Positions 7,551 to 15,527 of a stretch of 34,378 nucleotides of DNA are shown in pieces. Source of the stretch: Coriobacteriia bacterium (GTDB taxonomy: Bacteria > Actinomycetota > Coriobacteriia > Anaerosomatales > Kmv31); contig JACUUM010000028.1 in NCBI GenBank assembly GCA_014859305.1, positions 1-34,378 on the forward strand. The letters run 5' to 3'. Each line of letters opens with the position of its first letter. The stretch's first letter is position 1. Both the position numbers and the translations under genes were made by a program. The notes beneath the pieces were generated by a model. The model did not search any database. It was not told the DNA's origin and was given only the letters and a program-made list of their open reading frames with translations.

Positions 7551-8732
7551 ATGGGCAGGAAGAGGTGGCTGCGGGCGACCGTGGCCGCACTGTTGGCCGC
7601 GTCGCTCCTCGGCGGATGCGCCGGGAGCGGAGGCGGGAGCCAGACCGAGGAGGAGGCTGAGCCCTACGTCATCGGGGTGGTCGTCTCGCTGACGGGGCCG
7701 TACGCCGGGCTCGGCGATCCCGAGAAGAAGACCATCGAGATGGAGGTCGAGCGCATCAACGCCGACGGCGGCGTGAGGGGCCGCGACATCAAGGTGCTCT
7801 TCGAGGACGACGCCACCGAGGAGGCCAAGGCCGTAGACGCCGCGACCAAGCTGATCGAGCAGGACAAGGTGATCGCTCTCATCGGCGCTACCGGCACGGG
7901 CCAGACGATGGCGATGCGCAACGCGGTGGACGCTGCGGGCATCCCGCAGGTCTCCATGGCCGGAGGCAACGTGATCACCGCCCAGTTCGACCCGCTCGTC
8001 TTCGCGACGCCTTGGTCGAACACGATCGTGGTGCCCTTCACGCTGAAGCGGCTGAAGGACGCCGGTATCACCAAGGTGGGACTCATCTCGGACTCCGGCG
8101 GCTTCGGCAAGGACGGCGTGGCGGTGCTCGAGGCCGAGATGCCGAAGTTCGGCATCACGGCGGTGGTCAGCGAGACGTTCAACCCCGGGGACACCGACCT
8201 GAGCGGACAGCTCACCAAGATCAAGGGCTCCGACGCCGAGGCGGTCCTCATGTGGTCCGCCGGCAAGGAAGCCGCCCTCGTGGCGACGGGGATGAAGCAG
8301 CTCGGCATGACGATCCCGCTGTACGGCTGCCACGGCAACGCGCGCAAGGAGTTCATCGCCGGCGCCGGTGAGGCGGCCGAGGACTTCATGTTCGCCGCGG
8401 GCAAGGTGCTGATCCCCGAGGCCTACGGCACCGGCAGTGAAGGGTATGCGGTCGCCACGGACTTCATCGAGCGCTACACCGAGCGCTACGGAGACGCGCC
8501 GAGCACGTTCGCGGGTCACGCGTACGACGCCCTGTACCTGACCGTCGAGGCGATGCGCCGCCTCGACGAGGGCTTCACGCCCGCGGACCTGCGTGACGAG
8601 ATCGAGGCCACGAGCGGGTTCGTCGGCATCGGCGGGACGTTCACGTTCTCCCCGACGGACCACAACGGCATGACCGAGGACGACCTCGTCATGTACCGCG
8701 TGGAGAACGGCGAGTGGAAGCTGGCGGAGTAG
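7551..8732 (+). CDS. LivK-type ABC transporter substrate-binding lipoprotein (copy 1)
   Basis: A 393-residue periplasmic-binding-fold protein anchored as a lipoprotein: basic start MGRKRW, hydrophobic stretch, lipobox L-G-G-C with Cys23, then a Gly/Ser/Glu linker. The mature part begins YVIGVVVSLTGPYAGLG, typical of branched-chain-amino-acid/amide-binding proteins (type 1 PBP, peripla_BP_6). It should deliver substrate to the LivHMGF complex encoded downstream. The ligand cannot be read from sequence. The context (iorAB, paaK) suggests aromatic or branched amino acids or aryl acids. It is a paralogue of the next gene and shares a 74-bp identical stretch near the 3' end. A strong GC hairpin follows its stop. 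Confidence 0.93.
   Translation: MGRKRWLRATVAALLAASLLGGCAGSGGGSQTEEEAEPYVIGVVVSLTGPYAGLGDPEKKTIEMEVERINADGGVRGRDIKVLFEDDATEEAKAVDAATKLIEQDKVIALIGATGTGQTMAMRNAVDAAGIPQVSMAGGNVITAQFDPLVFATPWSNTIVVPFTLKRLKDAGITKVGLISDSGGFGKDGVAVLEAEMPKFGITAVVSETFNPGDTDLSGQLTKIKGSDAEAVLMWSAGKEAALVATGMKQLGMTIPLYGCHGNARKEFIAGAGEAAEDFMFAAGKVLIPEAYGTGSEGYAVATDFIERYTERYGDAPSTFAGHAYDALYLTVEAMRRLDEGFTPADLRDEIEATSGFVGIGGTFTFSPTDHNGMTEDDLVMYRVENGEWKLAE
8595..8668 (+). repeat. 74-bp exact repeat, copy 1 (inside binding-protein gene 1)
   Basis: The 74 bases are identical to 9917-9990 and begin at codon 349. They encode a segment that includes EATSGFVGIGGTFTFSPTD. Flanking DNA has diverged at synonymous and non-synonymous positions, so the identity stands out against the surroundings. 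Confidence 0.9.
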
Positions 8733-8739
8733 CCCCCGG

Positions 8740-8768
8740 GGCGGAGGCCGGCGCCGCCGGCCTCCGCC
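8740..8768 (+). terminator. Strong GC hairpin after binding-protein gene 1
   Basis: Perfect 13-bp stem (8740-8752 with 8756-8768) and a 3-base loop, starting 8 nt after the stop codon. There is no T-run. It would act as a terminator, attenuator or mRNA-stabilising 3' structure that boosts the binding protein relative to the downstream permease genes. Confidence 0.6.
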
Positions 8769-8770
8769 GC

Positions 8771-8800
8771 TCGCCACGAGGACGGCCGCACCGCTAGAAT
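8771..8800 (+). promoter_or_regulatory. Putative promoter for binding-protein gene 2
   Basis: -35 TCGCCA (8771-8776), 18-bp spacer, -10 TAGAAT (8795-8800, five of six consensus). It lies just after the hairpin and about 80 nt before the preferred start at 8882, and could restart transcription of livK2-HMGF. Confidence 0.5.
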
Positions 8801-8830
8801 CTCCTCTGGAGCGCGTCGCGCTCCGCCGGG

Positions 8831-8850
8831 GCCCTCCCGACGGGGAGGGC
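8831..8850 (+). other. Leader hairpin before binding-protein gene 2
   Basis: An 8-bp inverted repeat (GCCCTCCC, 8831-8838, with GGGAGGGC, 8843-8850) lies between the putative promoter and the start codon. A second short inverted repeat (GGAGCGCG / CGCGCTCC, 8808-8824) precedes it. Function unknown; no riboswitch class recognised. Confidence 0.4.
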
Positions 8851-8881
8851 GGCCATCCGCGTCCTCATGGAGGTAGTGCCC

Positions 8882-10054
8882 GTGCCACGTCTCACGCCCA
8901 GGGGAGTCCTCGTCGCCGCCGTCGCGGCCGCCGCGATCGCCGCGATCCTCGGCGGGTGTGGCCGCTCGGCCGCCTCGGCCGAGCCGCACCGCATCGGCGT
9001 GATCGTCTCGCTCACTGGGAGCTATGCCGGCCTGGGGGACCCCGAGAAGAACGCGCTGATCATGGAACAGGAGCGCGTCAACGACGAGGGCGGCGTGAAC
9101 GGACGCAGCATCGAGCTGGTCTTCGCCGACGACGGGACCGACGAGGCGCGCGCGGTCACGGCGGCGAGCAAGCTGATCGAGCAGGACCGAGTGGTGGCTC
9201 TCATCGGCGCCACCGGGACGGGCCAGTCGATGGCCATACGCGGTGACATCCGCCGATCCGCCGTGCCGCAGGTCTCCATGGCCGGCGGCACTGTGATCAC
9301 GGACGAGTTCGACGAGAACGTCTTCCAGACGCCGTGGTCGAACACGATCGTGGTGCCCTTCGTGCTGGACTATCTGAGAGAGCGCGGACTGACCAGGGTC
9401 GCGCTGCTCACCGACGCGGGAGGCTACGGTAAGGACGGCCACGCGATCGTCACCGCGGAGGCGCCGAAGGCCGGCCTCGAGATCGTCGAGGACCAGACGT
9501 TCAAGCCCGGCGACACGGACATGACGGCCCAGCTCACCAGGATCAAGGGCTCCGACGCCGAGGTGATCCTCATGTGGGCCGCCGGCAAGGAGGCCGTCAC
9601 GGTGGCGAACAACCGCGAGCAGCTCGGGATCGACCTGCCGCTCGTAGGGGGGCCCGGCAACGCGCGCCGCGAGTTCATCCAGGGCGCCGAGGAGGCCGCC
9701 GAGGGCTTCGTCCTGTGCGCAGGCAGGATCCTCGTGCCGGGCGCCTACGGCGAGGACACCGAGGAGTACCGCGTCGCCGCGGACTTCATCGAGCGCTACC
9801 GCGAGAAGTTCGGCAAGGACCCGGACATCTTCGCCGGGCACGCGTACGACGCTTTCCACATCGTCGTGGAAGCGCTGCGGCGGCTTCCCAGGGAATACGC
9901 GCCGGTGCACCTCCGCGACGAGATCGAGGCCACGAGCGGGTTCGTCGGCATCGGCGGGACGTTCACGTTCTCCCCGACGGACCACAACGGGCTCTCCGCC
10001 GACGAGCTGGTCATGTACCGCGTCGAGAACGGTGAGTGGGTGCTCGAGGAGTGA
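8882..10054 (+). CDS. LivK-type ABC transporter substrate-binding lipoprotein (copy 2)
   Basis: A 390-residue paralogue of the preceding gene with signal sequence, lipobox L-G-G-C and the same mature start (HRIGVIVSLTGSYAGLGDPEK). Conserved matching segments include ALIGATGTGQ, PWSNTIVVPF, IKGSDAEVILMW and the C-terminal block encoded by the 74-bp repeat. Ligand residues cannot be assigned, but the two copies differ enough through the middle (e.g. NNREQLGIDLPLVGGPGN versus the first copy's CHGN segment) to suggest different ligands. Start: GTG 8882 has GGAGG (8869-8873) eight bases upstream. ATG 8867 would place that Shine-Dalgarno inside the coding region. It is followed 18 nt later by livH. 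Confidence 0.9.
   Translation: MPRLTPRGVLVAAVAAAAIAAILGGCGRSAASAEPHRIGVIVSLTGSYAGLGDPEKNALIMEQERVNDEGGVNGRSIELVFADDGTDEARAVTAASKLIEQDRVVALIGATGTGQSMAIRGDIRRSAVPQVSMAGGTVITDEFDENVFQTPWSNTIVVPFVLDYLRERGLTRVALLTDAGGYGKDGHAIVTAEAPKAGLEIVEDQTFKPGDTDMTAQLTRIKGSDAEVILMWAAGKEAVTVANNREQLGIDLPLVGGPGNARREFIQGAEEAAEGFVLCAGRILVPGAYGEDTEEYRVAADFIERYREKFGKDPDIFAGHAYDAFHIVVEALRRLPREYAPVHLRDEIEATSGFVGIGGTFTFSPTDHNGLSADELVMYRVENGEWVLEE
9917..9990 (+). repeat. 74-bp exact repeat, copy 2 (inside binding-protein gene 2)
   Basis: Identical to 8595-8668, in the same reading frame and the same relative position near the 3' end of the paralogue (from codon 346). Confidence 0.9.
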
Positions 10055-10072
10055 TCGCGCCGCGCCGCCGTC

Positions 10073-10972
10073 GTGCAGGGGCCGACTGAAGTGGGCTTCC
10101 CCGAGCTGTTGCAGTTCACCTTCGCCGGGCTCAAGAACGGCGCGGTCTACGCGTTGCTCGCGCTGGGCTTCACGATCGTGTACGCCTCCACCGGGGTGAT
10201 CAACTTCGCCCAGGGCGAGTTCTACATGCTCGGCGGGATGCTCGCCGCGTTCCTGTTCGCCGCATACGGGCTGCCGTTGCCGTTCGCCGCGGTGGGCGCC
10301 GTGGCCGTGGCGGCGGGGGTGGGCGTCGTGTTCGAGCTGCTCGCGATCAGGCCGCGCAAGGACGGGGACCCGTTGGCGCTCATCATCATCACGGTGGGCG
10401 GCTCGATACTCATCAAGGCGCTCTCGCGTCACGTCTTCGGCCCCGACGAGGTCTCGATGCCCGTCTTCACCCGCGGCGCATCCCTGGAGGTGGCGGGCGC
10501 GCGCCTCGAGCTGCAGACGCTGTGGATCTGGGGACTCACGGCGACGACCGTCGCGGCGCTGACCTTCCTGTACCGGCGTACCGCTTTCGGCCGGGCGATG
10601 CGGGCCTGCGCGGTGAACCGGCGGGCGGCGCGGATCGTCGGCGTCGACACCAGGACGATGGTGATGGCCAGCTTCGGTCTCGCCGCGGCGCTGGGCGCGC
10701 TCGGGGGGCTGGCGGTCACCCCCCTGACGCAGATGCGGTTCGACGCCGGGTCGTCGGTCGCGCTCAAGGGCTTCGCCGCCGCGATCCTCGGCGGTCTCGG
10801 GAGTCCCGTGGCGGCCGTCGTGGGGGGCGTGGTGCTGGGGCTGCTCGAGAGCATGTCGATCGCGTTCCTGTCCTCGACGTACAAGGACGCCGTGGCCCTC
10901 GTGGTCCTGCTCGCCGTGCTGTTCATGCGGCCGCAGGGCCTGCTCGGCAGGGCGCGGAGGGAGAAGCTGTGA
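10073..10972 (+). CDS. livH: Branched-chain amino acid ABC transporter permease LivH-type
   Basis: A 299-residue polytopic membrane protein with about eight hydrophobic segments. The N-terminal motif GAVYALLALGFTIVYASTGVINFAQGEFYMLG is summarised here by its key blocks ALLALGFT and NFAQGEF, which identify the LivH family. A GLGSPVAAVVGG motif near residue 240 is the cytoplasmic coupling region that contacts the ATPases. It forms the membrane channel with LivM. Start uncertain: GTG 10073 has no clear Shine-Dalgarno, while in-frame GTG 10091 has AGGGG (10076-10080) ten bases upstream and removes six residues. The TGA overlaps the livM GTG. Confidence 0.92.
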   Translation: MQGPTEVGFPELLQFTFAGLKNGAVYALLALGFTIVYASTGVINFAQGEFYMLGGMLAAFLFAAYGLPLPFAAVGAVAVAAGVGVVFELLAIRPRKDGDPLALIIITVGGSILIKALSRHVFGPDEVSMPVFTRGASLEVAGARLELQTLWIWGLTATTVAALTFLYRRTAFGRAMRACAVNRRAARIVGVDTRTMVMASFGLAAALGALGGLAVTPLTQMRFDAGSSVALKGFAAAILGGLGSPVAAVVGGVVLGLLESMSIAFLSSTYKDAVALVVLLAVLFMRPQGLLGRARREKL

Positions 10973-12021
10973 CCCCGGCGGGACTGCGCGCCTTCGGCTC
11001 CCGATGGGGCTGGGTGCTCGCCGTCGCCGTCGCCGTGTCCACGGTGCCGTTCCTGACGTCGAACACGTTCCTGGTCAAGATCCTCACTCTGGCCGCGGTA
11101 AACGTCATCGTCGTCGGCGGCTTGGCGCTGCTCTTCGGCTACGCCGGGCAGGTGTCGCTGGGACACGCCGCCTTCGTGGGGATCGGCGCGTACGCGGCGA
11201 CGTATCTCACGTCCGTCGCCGGCTGGCCCTGGCCGGCCGCCGCCGCCGCCGCCGTGGCGCTCTCGGTCGCGGGCGGGCTGCTGCTCGCCCTGCCCAGCCT
11301 GAGGCTGCGCGGCCACTACCTCGCGATGGCCACGCTGGGCTTCGGCGAGATCGTGCACCTGGGGTTCGTGGAGGCCGAGCCGCTCACCGGAGGTGTCGAC
11401 GGCATGCGGGTGCCGCCGGCGGTGGTGGCCGGCCTCGACCTGTCCACGCCGGCGGCCAGCTACCTGCTGACATGGGGTTGCGCGCTGCTGGCGATGGTGG
11501 TCCTGCGCAACGTCGTGACGCGGCGGCCCGGGCGGGCGATGCTTGCGATGCACGGCTCCGAGGAGGGGGCGGTGGCGTGCGGGATCGACCTGACCGGCTG
11601 GAAGGTGGCGGCCTTCGGCGTGTCGGCCGCGCTCGCCGGGCTGGCCGGCGTGCTGTACGCCCAGCGGACGGGGTTCGTCTCGCCCTCGCAGTTCGGGCTC
11701 ACCGCGTCCATCCTCTTCGTCGCCATGGCGGTCCTCGGAGGCGCGCGCTCGCTGCTGGGTCCGGCGGTGGCCGCCGTGCTGCTCACGCTGCTGCCCTACA
11801 TCGACGCGCTGGTGCCCGGCCTGCCCAGGGCGGCCGCCGAGTTCGTGCAGGCGTGGGTGGAGGTGCTCGTCGGTTTCGTGATCATCGCGGTGATGCTGTT
11901 CGCTCCCTCCGGGCTCGCCGGTCTCATGCGCGGTGCCGCCGCTCGGCTGCGCCCCGCCTCCGGCCCTGCCGACACCGGCGCCGAAGAGGACGCCGCGGCC
12001 GGGGGAGGGGAGGCCGCGTGA
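10969..12021 (+). CDS. livM: Branched-chain amino acid ABC transporter permease LivM-type
   Basis: A 350-residue permease and partner of LivH. Family marks are LLFGYAGQVSLGHAAFVGIGAY, of which GQVSLGHAAF is the signature, then LRLRGHYLAMATLGFGEI and the coupling segment GLAGVLYAQRTGFVSPSQF...AVLGGARSLLGP. Around nine hydrophobic segments are seen. The last ~25 residues are a hydrophilic Ala/Glu/Gly tail unlike typical LivM, probably disordered. Start GTG 10969 overlaps the livH stop (GTGA) with GGGAG upstream. Its stop overlaps the livG start in the same way. Confidence 0.93.
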   Translation: MTPAGLRAFGSRWGWVLAVAVAVSTVPFLTSNTFLVKILTLAAVNVIVVGGLALLFGYAGQVSLGHAAFVGIGAYAATYLTSVAGWPWPAAAAAAVALSVAGGLLLALPSLRLRGHYLAMATLGFGEIVHLGFVEAEPLTGGVDGMRVPPAVVAGLDLSTPAASYLLTWGCALLAMVVLRNVVTRRPGRAMLAMHGSEEGAVACGIDLTGWKVAAFGVSAALAGLAGVLYAQRTGFVSPSQFGLTASILFVAMAVLGGARSLLGPAVAAVLLTLLPYIDALVPGLPRAAAEFVQAWVEVLVGFVIIAVMLFAPSGLAGLMRGAAARLRPASGPADTGAEEDAAAGGGEAA

Positions 12022-12857
12022 GCCTGCTGTCCGTGCGGAGGGTGACCAAGCGCTTCGGCGGCCTCGTGGCGCTGGACGAGGTCTCGTTCGAGGTCCACGA
12101 GGGCAGCATCAAGGCGCTCATCGGGCCCAACGGGGCGGGCAAGAGCACGCTGTTCAACGTGCTGACCGGGTTCGACCGGCCCGACGGCGGGACGGCGTCC
12201 TTCGCCGGCATCGACGTCGCCAAGGCCAAGCCGCATCGTCTCGTGAGGGCGGGTCTGGCGCGTACGTTCCAGAACACCCGCCTGTTCGAGGAGATGACGG
12301 CCGTGGACAACGTCGTCGTAGGCTCGCACACGCGGACGCGCTCGGGCCTGTTCGCGTCGGCGGCGGCCCTGCCCTCGACGGGGCGGGAGGACCGCGACGG
12401 TGCGGAGGAGGCCCTGCGGCTGCTGCGCCTCGTCGGACTGGACGGACGGGAGCACGTCCGGGCGGCGGACCTGCCCCACGGCCTCCGGCGCTTGCTCGAG
12501 ATCGCCCGCGCGCTGGCGAGCCGCCCGACGCTGCTGCTGCTCGACGAGCCCGCGGCGGGGCTGAACGGACGGGAGACGGCGGCGCTGGCCGAGGCGCTGT
12601 ACCGCGTGCGCGACCGGGGGACGACGATCGTCGTGGTGGAGCACGACATGGGCCTGGTCATGGAGGTCAGCGACGAGGTCGTCGTGCTCGACCAGGGCCG
12701 GAAGATCGCCGAGGGCCCGCCGCTGCTCATCCAGAAGGACCCGGCGGTGATCGAGGCGTACCTGGGCGAGAGCGTGGAGGACCCCCTTTCCGTGAGCGCG
12801 CCCGGTGACGCCGCCGGGAGGCTGCGCCCGACCGGCGAGGGGAGCCCCGATGCCTGA
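12018..12857 (+). CDS. livG: Branched-chain amino acid ABC transporter ATP-binding protein LivG-type
   Basis: A 279-residue cytoplasmic ATPase powering LivHM. Walker A GPNGAGKST, Q-loop in ARTFQNTRLF, Walker B LLLLDEPAAGLN and switch His in VVVEHDM are all present. The ABC signature reads LPHGLRR rather than LSGGQ. LivG proteins normally have a degenerate signature (LxYGxQRRLEIARAL), but the loss of the usual Gln here is noteworthy. The C-terminus extends about 25 residues past the usual end (after EAYLGE), partly through a region overlapping livF by 8 nt. Start GTG 12018 overlaps the livM stop. Confidence 0.93.
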   Translation: MSLLSVRRVTKRFGGLVALDEVSFEVHEGSIKALIGPNGAGKSTLFNVLTGFDRPDGGTASFAGIDVAKAKPHRLVRAGLARTFQNTRLFEEMTAVDNVVVGSHTRTRSGLFASAAALPSTGREDRDGAEEALRLLRLVGLDGREHVRAADLPHGLRRLLEIARALASRPTLLLLDEPAAGLNGRETAALAEALYRVRDRGTTIVVVEHDMGLVMEVSDEVVVLDQGRKIAEGPPLLIQKDPAVIEAYLGESVEDPLSVSAPGDAAGRLRPTGEGSPDA

Positions 12858-13593
12858 ACCGGCGCTTCGCATCGAGGCGGTGACGTCGGGCTACGGGCGG
12901 GTGCAGGTCCTGCGCGACGTGAGCCTGAAGGTCGCTCCGGGCGAGCTGGTCGCGCTCATCGGCGGGAACGGCGCCGGCAAGTCGACGCTGCTGCAGACCG
13001 TCGCCGGACTGCTGCCGGCATGGTCGGGCCGGGTCACGTTGTTCGACGAGGACGTCACGCGCGTGCCGGCGGACCGCCTCGTGGGGCGCGGCCTCGCGCT
13101 CGTCCCGGAGGGCAGGCTGCTCTTCGGGCCGATGAGCGTCGAGGAGAACCTGCGGCTGGGCGCGTACTCGCGCGGGAGAGAGGGACGCAGGACGTTCGCC
13201 GAGGACGTCGAGCGCGTCACGACGCTGTTCCCGGTGCTCGGGCATCGGCTGGAGCAGCACGCCGCCACCCTGTCGGGCGGCGAGCAGCAGATGCTCGCGG
13301 TGGGGCGCGCGCTGATGTCGCGACCGCGGGTGCTGCTGCTCGACGAGCCCTCCCTCGGCCTGGCGCCGAAGGTCATCGCCGAGATCTTCGCCGCGCTGAC
13401 CGCCCTTCGCGCGGACGGTCTGACGGTCCTGCTCGTGGAGCAGGACGCCAAGCTCGCGCTCGAGCACGCCGACCGCGGGCACGTCATGCGAACGGGCCAG
13501 ATCGTGCTCTCGGGCCCGGCCGAGGAGCTGCTGGCCGACGACGACGTGAGGCTGATCTACCTGGGCGCCTGGCAGCGCCCGGTCCCTGGCTAG
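12850..13593 (+). CDS. livF: Branched-chain amino acid ABC transporter ATP-binding protein LivF-type
   Basis: A 247-residue second ATPase of the Liv complex. Walker A GGNGAGKST, Q-loop region ALVPEGRLLF, intact signature LSGGEQQMLAVGRALM, Walker B LLLDEPSLGLAP and switch His replaced by Gln in LLVEQDAKLAL are seen, the Gln being normal for LivF. It begins with ATG 12850, eight bases inside the livG 3' end, with GAGGGGAG just upstream. It ends 27 nt before the phenylacetate-CoA ligase gene, so the transporter and ligase are probably one transcript. Confidence 0.94.
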   Translation: MPEPALRIEAVTSGYGRVQVLRDVSLKVAPGELVALIGGNGAGKSTLLQTVAGLLPAWSGRVTLFDEDVTRVPADRLVGRGLALVPEGRLLFGPMSVEENLRLGAYSRGREGRRTFAEDVERVTTLFPVLGHRLEQHAATLSGGEQQMLAVGRALMSRPRVLLLDEPSLGLAPKVIAEIFAALTALRADGLTVLLVEQDAKLALEHADRGHVMRTGQIVLSGPAEELLADDDVRLIYLGAWQRPVPG

Positions 13594-13620
13594 CGACGGC
13601 GACGCCGAGGAGGTCCGAGG

Positions 13621-14925
13621 ATGCCTATCTGGAACCCGGAGTACGAGACGATGCCGCGCGAGCGCCTGGAGGAGTTGCAGCTCAGGCGTCTCCAGTCGGT
13701 CGTCGAGTGGGTCTACGAGCGCGTTCCGCACTATCGGGCCGAGATGGAGGAACGCGGCGTGCGCCCGCGGGACATCCGGACACCGGCCGACGTCGCGCTG
13801 CTGCCCTTCACCGACAAGACGGTGCTGCGCGACACGTACCCGTTCGGGCTGTTCGCCGTCCCGCTCGACCACGTGGTCCGGGTGCACTCCTCCTCGGGCA
13901 CGACCGGCAAGCCGATCGTCGTGGGGTACACGCGAGGCGACCTCAACACCTGGACCGAGTGCACGGCACGAGTGGCTTCCTCAGCGGGCCTGACGAGCGC
14001 GGACCTCGTTCAGATCGCGTTCCTCTACGGCATGTTCACCGGCGGCTGGGGCATGCACTACGGGATCGAGCGCGTGGGCGCCACCGTCATCCCGGCGGGT
14101 TCGGGCAACACCGAGCGCCACCTGATGATGATGCAGGACTTCGGGACCACGGCACTGGTCTGCACCCCCAGCTACGCGCTGTACATCGCCGAGGTGGGGG
14201 AGGGGATGGGAGTCGACTTCTCCGCCCTGCCGCTGCGCGTGGGTCTCTTCGGCGGGGAGCCGTGCTCCGAGGGGGCCCGGCGGGAGATAGAGACGCGGAT
14301 GGGCGTCGTCGTCACCGACAACTACGGTCTGTCGGAGGTCATAGGGCCCGGCGTGAGCGGCGAGTGCGAGGGGCGCTGCGGCCTGCACGTCCAGGAGGAC
14401 CACTTCCTCGCCGAGGTCGTAGACCCCGTCACCGGCGAGCCGGTGGCGCCGGGAGAGGAGGGAGAGCTGGTGGTCACGACGCTGACCAAGGAGGCGTTCC
14501 CCGTCATCCGGTACCGCACCCACGACCTGACGCGGTTGTCCCACGAGCCCTGCGGGTGCGGACGTACCCTGGCGCGTATGAGCAAGGTGCGCCGGCGGAC
14601 GGACGACATGCTGATCGTGCGCGGCGTCAACGTCTTCCCCAGCCAGGTCGAGGACGTGCTCGGCGCCATCGAGGGGATCTCGCCCCACTATCAGATACAG
14701 CTCGAGCGCAAGCACGGGCTGGACGACATGGAGGTGCGCGTGGAAGTGGCCGAGGAGATCTTCAGCGACTCGATGGCCCAGATGGTCGCTTTCACGCGCG
14801 AGGTGGCCGACCGGCTGCAGTCGGTCATCGGGCTCAAAGTCAAGGTCACGCTGGTCGAACCTGGTACCATAGAGAGGTCGTCGGGCAAGGCGAAGCGCGT
14901 GATCGACCGGCGAGAGGGCTGCTGA
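13621..14925 (+). CDS. paaK: Phenylacetate-CoA ligase
   Basis: A 434-residue AMP-forming adenylate ligase of the PaaK family. It has the start [21 protein letters not shown]-loop-like SSSGTTGKP (residues 90-98), adenylate motif NYGLSE, a Cys-rich segment (CGCGRT) in the linker, the hinge region [18 protein letters not shown] and a C-terminal Lys in SSGKAKR. It activates arylacetates (phenylacetate, indoleacetate or related) to CoA thioesters. With IorAB it handles the same aryl-acetyl-CoA pool, either activating imported acids or, if reversible, recovering energy from the thioester. The second direction is inferred. AGGTCCGAGG precedes ATG 13621. Confidence 0.94.
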   Translation: MPIWNPEYETMPRERLEELQLRRLQSVVEWVYERVPHYRAEMEERGVRPRDIRTPADVALLPFTDKTVLRDTYPFGLFAVPLDHVVRVHSSSGTTGKPIVVGYTRGDLNTWTECTARVASSAGLTSADLVQIAFLYGMFTGGWGMHYGIERVGATVIPAGSGNTERHLMMMQDFGTTALVCTPSYALYIAEVGEGMGVDFSALPLRVGLFGGEPCSEGARREIETRMGVVVTDNYGLSEVIGPGVSGECEGRCGLHVQEDHFLAEVVDPVTGEPVAPGEEGELVVTTLTKEAFPVIRYRTHDLTRLSHEPCGCGRTLARMSKVRRRTDDMLIVRGVNVFPSQVEDVLGAIEGISPHYQIQLERKHGLDDMEVRVEVAEEIFSDSMAQMVAFTREVADRLQSVIGLKVKVTLVEPGTIERSSGKAKRVIDRREGC

Positions 14926-14978
14926 GGGCGGAGCGCGGAGAGCCCGCCCCGAAGGGCCCGTCGGACTCGGAGGTCCGG

Positions 14979-15527
14979 GTGCAGCAACCCCTTCTCTACG
15001 TCATCCTCGCGGCCGTGGCCGCCGTGGCGCTCGCCGTCGGCGGCGCGCTGCTGGTCCGGTACGGCTGGAAGAGGTTCGTCCGCCGGAGAGTGGTGCGCCT
15101 CATAGGCAGGCGCGAGGCGGTGAGGGCGGGCGAGCGGACGCTGCGCGCGGTCGTCGTGCGGCTCGCCGAGGCGCCCGACGACGAGATCGCCGCGTTCGCG
15201 GCCGACCCCGGGGACGAGGACCGCCGGTCGCTGTCGGACGTGGTCGCGCGCATGGAGGTCCAGGCCGACGACCTTGTCCGGATGCCGCTCCCCAAGGGTC
15301 TGTGGAGCGCCGGCGAGCTGCTCGCCGACGCCGCGTGGCGCCTGGGGACGGAAGCCGGGCGCGTGGCGGGCGCCGGGGGTGCCGAGGAGGTGCTCGAGCG
15401 GCTCGCCGGGATCGACCTGATCGCCGTGCGCGACGCGGTGGCCGCCGCCGAGGCCGAGATCGTGCGTCTGGAGGAGGACCACGGGGTCGAGGAGGAGGCC
15501 GTCTATGGAGGGGGGCTGTACATATGA
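14979..15527 (+). CDS. Hypothetical membrane-anchored protein
   Basis: A 182-residue protein not recognised from any family. It has an N-terminal transmembrane segment (residues about 5-26), a basic stop-transfer region (RYGWKRFVRRR) and a mostly helical, Ala/Glu/Arg-rich cytoplasmic domain with two likely helical pairs (about 50-65 and 95-165). There are no cysteines or catalytic motifs. Start GTG 14979 is chosen for the GGAGG (14969-14973) five bases upstream. It begins 53 nt after paaK and overlaps the next gene by ATGA, making the first of a three-gene block. Confidence 0.75.
   Translation: MQQPLLYVILAAVAAVALAVGGALLVRYGWKRFVRRRVVRLIGRREAVRAGERTLRAVVVRLAEAPDDEIAAFAADPGDEDRRSLSDVVARMEVQADDLVRMPLPKGLWSAGELLADAAWRLGTEAGRVAGAGGAEEVLERLAGIDLIAVRDAVAAAEAEIVRLEEDHGVEEEAVYGGGLYI

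Noticed and set aside
14865-14870. TACCAT hexamer near the end of paaK as a promoter for the three-gene block
   Set aside because: No -35 at a suitable distance, it lies within coding sequence, and the gap is just 53 nt, so read-through from paaK is simpler.
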